Under the pieces are notes generated by a model, which was not told the DNA's origin, did not search any database, and worked only from the letters and a program-made list of their open reading frames with translations. A stretch of DNA of 40,064 bases. It comes from Aquiflexum sp. TKW24L. Lineage in GTDB: Bacteria; Bacteroidota; Bacteroidia; Cytophagales; Cyclobacteriaceae. The DNA lies in contig NZ_JAMFLG010000040.1 in the NCBI RefSeq assembly GCF_023502205.1, forward strand, positions 1-40,064, written 5' to 3'. The translations under genes and the position numbers were made by a program. Below, in pieces: positions 35,648-40,064 of this stretch. Within the stretch, counting starts at the first letter, position 1, and every line of letters begins with the position of its first letter.

Positions 35648-37168
35648 ATGAAAACGAGATTAATTCTTACTTCATTAGTGTTGTTGCTGGGGTTTAACTC
35701 CTGCGATGAAAGTAGGCTAAGTCCTACTAACCCAAATCAGTTAGGGGCAGAAACATTCTACCGAACTGGCCCCCAGTTGGTGGCAGCTGTGAACTCAGTG
35801 TATGCAGGTCTTCAGGCCAATAACCTCTATAACAGGGAGTATTTCTTCTTCCAAGACCTCCTATCTGATGATTGTGATACAGGAGGTCCCCAGTTGGAAG
35901 CGGCAAGGGCACAGGTATTGAACCATGTATTTGATGCCTCCAATCCTCTCAATGAAGCGAACTGGAGGGGTTGGTACAGAATAGTCCATAGAGCCAATTT
36001 GATATTGGAAAATGCTAACAAGGCTACTGAAGAAATAACTGAGGCACTTAGATCCAGAATATTGGGTGAAGCTAGATTTCTACGTGCATTGGCTCATTAT
36101 GAACTTGTCACCCTTTGGGGTGGAGTCCCATTGATGACCTCAACAGCTACCTCTCCTGATGCAAATCCAAGAGTATCTGAGGAAGAAGTTTACACCCTCA
36201 TATTCTCAGATTTAACTTTTGCGATAGCAAACCTTCCTTTGAAAAGTGCCTATACCGGTACAGACATTGGAAGAGCCTCCAAAGGTGCAGCCCAAGCCCT
36301 AGCTGCCAAAGCCCACTTATTTAGAGGAAATTATGCCGCAGCAAGACCCTTCCTCTTAGAAATTATTAATTCAAACCAATATAGATTGGTCGACAGGTAT
36401 CTTGATAATTTTGAAGAAGAAAGAGAGAATAACGCTGAATCAATTTGGGAAATCCAATTTTCTGAGGCCTTTGGAACTGCAGGTGCTTGGAATGGTGATG
36501 GAGGCGGGATTGCCGAAGTGACTTTCCGTGGTCAGGAATATGGTCCAACCGCTTGGAGAAACGTAATCCCCAGCTTGCCTCTTTTCAATGCTTATGAAAG
36601 GGTTGCAAATGGTGCTACCAAAGATGACCCTAGAATCGGCTACAACTTCTTCCAGATCGGCGATACTTTTAACGGTGGAAACTCAGTTTTAACTGCTGAT
36701 AAAGTTCAAGGTAATACTGCAAGGGCAAGCTGGAGAAAATACCAAATGATCTACAAAAGAGGAGCGGAAGACGTTCAATCAGGAATCAACTTTAGGGCAA
36801 TCCGTTATGCAGATATCTTGCTGTTGATGGCAGAAGTGGAAAATGAAATCACAGGTCCTGCGGCTGCTTTGCCATATATCAATCAGGTAAGGGCAAGGGC
36901 AGATGTGGCCATGCCTCCATATCCAACAGCCCAATATCCTACCGGAAGCAAAACAGAAATGCTAAGAGCTATTCAGCATGAAAGACAAGTAGAGTTGGCA
37001 GGAGAGCAAATCAGAAACAGAGATATCAGGAGATGGAGAAAACAAAACCTCTTGGCAAGCGAACCTATTCCCAACTGGAATGCAAGGTATTTGTTGATGC
37101 CTCTTCCACTTTCTGAAATAGATAACAACAATGCGCTAACAAATGCTGATCAGAATCCCGGTTATTAA
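35648..37168 (+). CDS. SusD/RagB-family nutrient-binding lipoprotein
   Basis: 506 residues with a lipoprotein signal (GFNSC, Cys19). The N-terminal SusD-like domain (SPTNPNQLGAETFYRTGPQLVAAVNSVYAGL) with TPR-like helices includes RAHYELV-type RFLRALAHYELVTLWGGVPL, and the RagB/SusD C-terminal domain includes INFRAIRYADILLLMAEVENEI and the usual ending with ERQVELAGEQIRNRDIRRW. SusD proteins form the surface lid of the SusC transporter and capture the glycan or peptide ligand. It follows susC by 30 nt and is followed by a strong terminator, so susC-susD is a two-gene transcript. Confidence 0.96.
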   Translation: MKTRLILTSLVLLLGFNSCDESRLSPTNPNQLGAETFYRTGPQLVAAVNSVYAGLQANNLYNREYFFFQDLLSDDCDTGGPQLEAARAQVLNHVFDASNPLNEANWRGWYRIVHRANLILENANKATEEITEALRSRILGEARFLRALAHYELVTLWGGVPLMTSTATSPDANPRVSEEEVYTLIFSDLTFAIANLPLKSAYTGTDIGRASKGAAQALAAKAHLFRGNYAAARPFLLEIINSNQYRLVDRYLDNFEEERENNAESIWEIQFSEAFGTAGAWNGDGGGIAEVTFRGQEYGPTAWRNVIPSLPLFNAYERVANGATKDDPRIGYNFFQIGDTFNGGNSVLTADKVQGNTARASWRKYQMIYKRGAEDVQSGINFRAIRYADILLLMAEVENEITGPAAALPYINQVRARADVAMPPYPTAQYPTGSKTEMLRAIQHERQVELAGEQIRNRDIRRWRKQNLLASEPIPNWNARYLLMPLPLSEIDNNNALTNADQNPGY

Positions 37169-37187
37169 TCTCAAACCTATTAATATA

Positions 37188-37217
37188 AAAAAGCCCGGCC
37201 ATTTGGTCGGGCTTTTT
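37188..37217 (+). terminator. Rho-independent terminator of susC-susD
   Basis: Arms 37188-37200 (AAAAAGCCCGGCC) and 37205-37217 (GGTCGGGCTTTTT) pair over 13 positions with one G-T wobble, 4-nt loop ATTT, and the T-run is part of the right arm. It starts 20 nt after the susD stop codon. The symmetric A/T tails would also let it act on minus-strand transcripts. The rest of the gap to 37492 holds nothing I can name. Confidence 0.92.
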
Positions 37218-37492
37218 GTTTTATAATTCTTCCCCAATTTCCAAGCTTTTTGAAACCTTTTTGGCTTTCCGCCAAAAACAGATAATAGAATTTTAACCAC
37301 ATATTTAAAGGATTTGCACAGATGGGCAGAATTCGAAACCATTTGGAATCATAGGGTAAGGGAGTGAAAAAGTTGTAGTTGTTATATTGGTTCAAATTGT
37401 TGTCGAGTTCTCAGGTTTTCATGGTTTTGGATTTCTAAAATAATAAAAACTCCCTAAGGGTATAGAAAAACAATCAGGAAGCATAAAAAAAA

Positions 37493-37520
37493 CCCTGCCA
37501 GAATTTTATATCTAACAGGG
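37493..37520 (-). terminator. Probable terminator of the PQQ-dehydrogenase gene
   Basis: Read on minus, CCCTG (37520-37516) pairs with CAGGG (37497-37493), followed at once by a run of eight T (37492-37485). The stem is short (5 bp) with an 18-nt loop, but the T-run and the position 28 nt after the stop codon support termination. Confidence 0.65.
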
Positions 37521-37548
37521 CTTTCGAGTTTCACATTTAAATTGATCC

Positions 37549-38706
37549 TTATCTCTGAGGAACCAGCTTCACCATCAGTCCGGTAGCCTCAGTTACAGCA
37601 TAGATATAGCCTTCCGGACTTTCAGAAACCTGCCTTACACGGCCAATGTCTTTCAAAAGTGTTTCCTCACCAACATATTTGGTTCCATCAAGTTCTACCC
37701 TCGCGATCTGCATACCTGCAAGTCCACCTACCAATACATTTCCTTTCCACTCGGGATATTTGTCAGAAGTCACCAAAGTCATCCCGCAGGTTGCGATTGA
37801 TGGCACCCAATAGGTAACCGGCTGTTCCATTCCTTCTTTTTCTTTCAATTCGGTTAGGATCGTTCCATCGTAATTGATCCCGTAAGAGATCACCGGCCAA
37901 CCGTAGTTTTTGCCTTTTTCGATCAGGTTCAATTCATCTCCACCTTTTGGTCCGTGTTCTACAGCCCAAAGACGGTTGTTGGCTTTGTCATAGATCATGC
38001 CTTGTGGATTTCTGTTGCCATAAGTCCAGATCGATGGAGAAGCTCCTGCTGTCCCTACGAAAGGATTGTCTTCAGGAATCCTACCGTCATCATAGATTCT
38101 ATGGATTTTGCCATGGTCATTATCCAATTCCTGCGCATTGGCAGGTCTGGAACCTTTGTCTCCGTTGGAGAAAAAGAGGTATCCGTCATTGTCAAATACG
38201 ATTCTCGAGCCAAAGTGTCTTCCGCCTTCCCATTCCGGTCCGCAGACAAATACTTCTTCAAGTCCTTCGAGTGCATTGCCATTCAGCTTTGCTCTTGAGA
38301 TGACCAAGACTTCTCCTTTGCCCTGCTTTCTGGCATAAGACATATAGATCCATCCATTATCGGCATATTTTGGGTGAACGGTAATGTCCATAAGACCTAC
38401 CTGATTGACCGTACTGACTTCAGGTACACCCGTCAGTTTCTCACCAGTGAATTTGTCATCTTTGAAAATCAGGATTTCTCCTTTTTTCTCTGTAACGAGC
38501 ATTCTTCCGTCAGGAAGCCAAGTCATACCCCAAGGGTTTTCAAACTCGGTGTAAAGGGTATCCACCTGAATCGTTAATTTTTCAGTTTTGACAGCAAAAG
38601 GACTTGGTTCGATTACTTCTGTTTTTTCAGTATTTCCCCCACAGGAAAAAATACCAAAGGCAAGTCCGGTAGCCAATACTAAAGATAGGTTTTTTAGTGT
38701 TTTCAT
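37549..38706 (-). CDS. PQQ-dependent aldose (sorbosone/glucose) dehydrogenase-like lipoprotein
   Basis: 385 residues from ATG 38706 (an upstream in-frame ATG at 38730 adds eight residues before the signal peptide and is less likely, because the promoter-like element overlaps it). The signal ends GIFSC, so it is lipid-anchored outside the cytoplasm. A six-bladed beta-propeller of the GSDH family follows: ENPWGMTWLPDGRMLVTEKKG at the start, GLMDITVHPKYADNGWIYMSY, GGRHFGSRIVFDNDGYLFFSNGD, and the diagnostic VEHGPKGGDELNLIEKGKNYGWP. Such enzymes oxidise aldose sugars using pyrroloquinoline quinone with calcium; the electron acceptor and sugar are not evident. Divergent from the sugar isomerase-like gene. 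Confidence 0.9.
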   Translation of the reverse strand: MKTLKNLSLVLATGLAFGIFSCGGNTEKTEVIEPSPFAVKTEKLTIQVDTLYTEFENPWGMTWLPDGRMLVTEKKGEILIFKDDKFTGEKLTGVPEVSTVNQVGLMDITVHPKYADNGWIYMSYARKQGKGEVLVISRAKLNGNALEGLEEVFVCGPEWEGGRHFGSRIVFDNDGYLFFSNGDKGSRPANAQELDNDHGKIHRIYDDGRIPEDNPFVGTAGASPSIWTYGNRNPQGMIYDKANNRLWAVEHGPKGGDELNLIEKGKNYGWPVISYGINYDGTILTELKEKEGMEQPVTYWVPSIATCGMTLVTSDKYPEWKGNVLVGGLAGMQIARVELDGTKYVGEETLLKDIGRVRQVSESPEGYIYAVTEATGLMVKLVPQR

Positions 38707-38727
38707 TATTTTTGAAATGATTTTGGA

Positions 38728-38735
38728 CAAATTTA
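38728..38735 (-). promoter_or_regulatory. Candidate -7 element for the PQQ-dehydrogenase gene
   Basis: TAAATTTG on minus is an exact TAnnTTTG match, 21 nt before the chosen start at 38706, giving a leader of roughly 14 nt. No clear -33 TTTG was found. If this is the promoter, the upstream ATG at 38730 cannot be used. Confidence 0.5.
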
Positions 38736-38842
38736 ATCATTTCAGCTTATTATTCTTTGTTGGTTTTTATAAACGGCCTTCCTTATCCTTTTAAAACCAA
38801 AAGCGGGTTTATATATTTAGAAAAAACCAAACTAACTAAAAA

Positions 38843-39967
38843 ATGAGCAATCAGATTTGGATCATGACTTCTGCATTTGACCAATTGGATTTGGATCAGA
38901 CTATTGAGAAAGCAACAGAAATCGGAGTGCAGGGATTGGATGTTTGTGTTTTTAGAAAAGACAGTACAAGGGAAGATTTTGTGGCTACTCATATGGATTA
39001 TCAAAACTTTGATATTGAGGCTGCCAAAGGGATGATCGACAAATTCAATGCGGCCCAACTTCGGCTGTCCATCGGCGCTTTTGAAAACCTAATTGGAGGC
39101 GATCCTTTTCACAGGACCAAAAACCAAAACCATTTGCTGAAATTGATCCGGATGGCTTACCTGATGGGCGGAGATGAAAATGATGTGAAAGTTGGGACTT
39201 TTGTTGGTTACAACCATGAATTGGGCATTCAGGAAAACGGTTTCGAGAAAAATCTGGAAGAATACCAAAGAGTCTTTTCTCCAATCATTAAATATGCGGA
39301 AGACCTTGGCGTCACCGTATTGTATGAAAACTGTCCCATGGAAGGTTGGCGCTCTTCAGGATACTCGACGACATACAACAACCTGACAGGAGTCTTGGCC
39401 GCAAGGAAAATCATGTACGACCTGATCCCAAGCAAAAATCACGGGGAAATCTACGATCCATCCCACGATGTATGGCAACATACTGATCCTGTGGAAGTCA
39501 TCCGACATACAGATATGTCAAGGCTGAAGCGCATCCATGTCAAGTCGACGAGAAACATTTCAGATCCTTTCTGGGGAAATATGTACCCCATGCAACGCGT
39601 CAAACCCGAATGGGCTGCAAAAGCAGGAATCCCATTTAGTCAAAATGAATGGGACAGGCACCATTACGAAGCGACCTTGCCGGGATTTGGGTTGGGCGAC
39701 AGCATGGATTGGAGAGCCTTTGTCAATATCCTGAAGGAAAAGGGATTTACCGGACCATTCGAAATCGAGAATGAAGCCAAACTGTCCAAGCAAACAGGAA
39801 AAATGGGGGCTATTGTCCAAGGTTGCAAAGCTGCGGTGCAGAACCTGGCGCCTTTGCTTTGGGAATTATCGGACTATGGATTTGAATACCCAAAGTCAGA
39901 GATCAAGCCATTGAAGCAAATGGGGAAAAAGGATATTCCGGTGGTGACTATGGATAGGTTGAAGTAG
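38843..39967 (+). CDS. Sugar phosphate isomerase/epimerase-like TIM-barrel protein
   Basis: 374 residues of the xylose-isomerase-like TIM-barrel (AP endonuclease 2) superfamily. Probable divalent-metal ligands sit at the ends of successive strands: E162 in LYENCP, D205/H208 in YDPSHD, H232 in IHVKST and E307 in FEIENE. EKATEIGVQGLDVCVF near the start is the usual first beta-alpha unit. Reaction would be aldose-ketose isomerisation, epimerisation or a dehydratase-type step; the exact substrate is not visible. The loop between residues 238 and 290 (SDPFWGNMYPMQRVKPEW) is longer than in small IolE-type members. Divergent from the PQQ-dehydrogenase gene, which suggests a shared sugar pathway (inference). 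It is followed by a terminator. Confidence 0.85.
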   Translation: MSNQIWIMTSAFDQLDLDQTIEKATEIGVQGLDVCVFRKDSTREDFVATHMDYQNFDIEAAKGMIDKFNAAQLRLSIGAFENLIGGDPFHRTKNQNHLLKLIRMAYLMGGDENDVKVGTFVGYNHELGIQENGFEKNLEEYQRVFSPIIKYAEDLGVTVLYENCPMEGWRSSGYSTTYNNLTGVLAARKIMYDLIPSKNHGEIYDPSHDVWQHTDPVEVIRHTDMSRLKRIHVKSTRNISDPFWGNMYPMQRVKPEWAAKAGIPFSQNEWDRHHYEATLPGFGLGDSMDWRAFVNILKEKGFTGPFEIENEAKLSKQTGKMGAIVQGCKAAVQNLAPLLWELSDYGFEYPKSEIKPLKQMGKKDIPVVTMDRLK

Positions 39968-39969
39968 GA

Positions 39970-39990
39970 AAGGGAGCGAATTGCTCCCTT
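39970..39990 (+). terminator. Hairpin terminator after the isomerase-like gene
   Basis: AAGGGAGC (39970-39977) pairs perfectly with GCTCCCTT (39983-39990) around a 5-nt loop GAATT, 2 nt after the stop codon. The following bases are T-rich but interrupted (GCTTTCTATTTTG), so efficiency is uncertain. Nothing else was recognised between here and the window end. Confidence 0.75.
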
Positions 39991-40064
39991 GCTTTCTATT
40001 TTGAATGGAGGCTGAAATTTTTCCATCTCAAACCTAGAAAATTAATTTGGAGGTCATTTTCGTT

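Overview
The window looks like chromosomal DNA of a Bacteroidota bacterium, most likely a cytophagal organism of the Cyclobacteriaceae/Algoriphagus type (the genus-level guess is inference). The reasons are a SusC/SusD outer-membrane pair, several promoter -7 elements of the Bacteroidota form TAnnTTTG, weak or absent Shine-Dalgarno sequences, a division and cell-wall cluster with the Bacteroidota gene set (short FtsL-like protein, PASTA-bearing transpeptidase, FtsZ with a long C-terminal extension), and many lipoproteins with a Cys-type signal peptide.

Layout. (1) 50-1714, minus: two tandem paralogous purine nucleoside phosphorylases. (2) 1715-2617: a gene-free stretch with palindromes and a degenerate repeat. 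(3) 2618-3142, plus: an NADPH-dependent FMN reductase-like protein, convergent with ftsZ. (4) 3145-18511, minus: a complete, tightly packed dcw operon in transcription order mraZ-rsmH-ftsL-pbp-murE-mraY-murD-ftsW-murG-murC-ftsQ-ftsA-ftsZ. It is preceded by a TAnnTTTG promoter and three 10-bp-spaced AAAAGTGG repeats that look like MraZ operator boxes. (5) 18958-20187, plus: a TlpA-like thioredoxin lipoprotein with a duplicated N-terminal domain. (6) 20289-20737, minus: a YoeB-type toxin with an unusual upstream antitoxin and an inverted-repeat candidate operator. (7) 20837-21811, minus: a polyprenyl diphosphate synthase. (8) 22027-24760, plus: a PlsB-like acyltransferase overlapping a GpsA glycerol-3-phosphate dehydrogenase. 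(9) 24888-26941, plus: an APC amino-acid permease and a small secreted, probably outer-membrane, protein. (10) 26946-37168: a divergent sugar-uptake-type locus. A LacI-family regulator and a 1179-residue FG-GAP/VCBS-UnbV lipoprotein lie on the minus strand, and SusC and SusD on the plus strand. The 1-kb divergent region between them holds two copies of a LacI/CcpA-type palindrome. (11) 37549-39967: a PQQ-dependent aldose dehydrogenase-like lipoprotein (minus) divergent from a sugar isomerase/epimerase-like TIM-barrel protein (plus).

How the genes work together. The dcw cluster makes and exports lipid II (MurE, MraY, MurD, MurG, MurC) and builds the divisome (FtsZ, FtsA, FtsQ, FtsL-like, FtsW, PBP). 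The polyprenyl synthase makes a long-chain isoprenoid diphosphate, and PlsB-like plus GpsA make lysophosphatidate for membrane lipid. The right third is an accessory carbohydrate-type region without any recognisable glycoside hydrolase. Its most interesting parts are the LacI operator pair, the LacI/VCBS operon and the long structured leader of susC. No tRNA, rRNA, CRISPR array, transposase or prophage gene was recognised.
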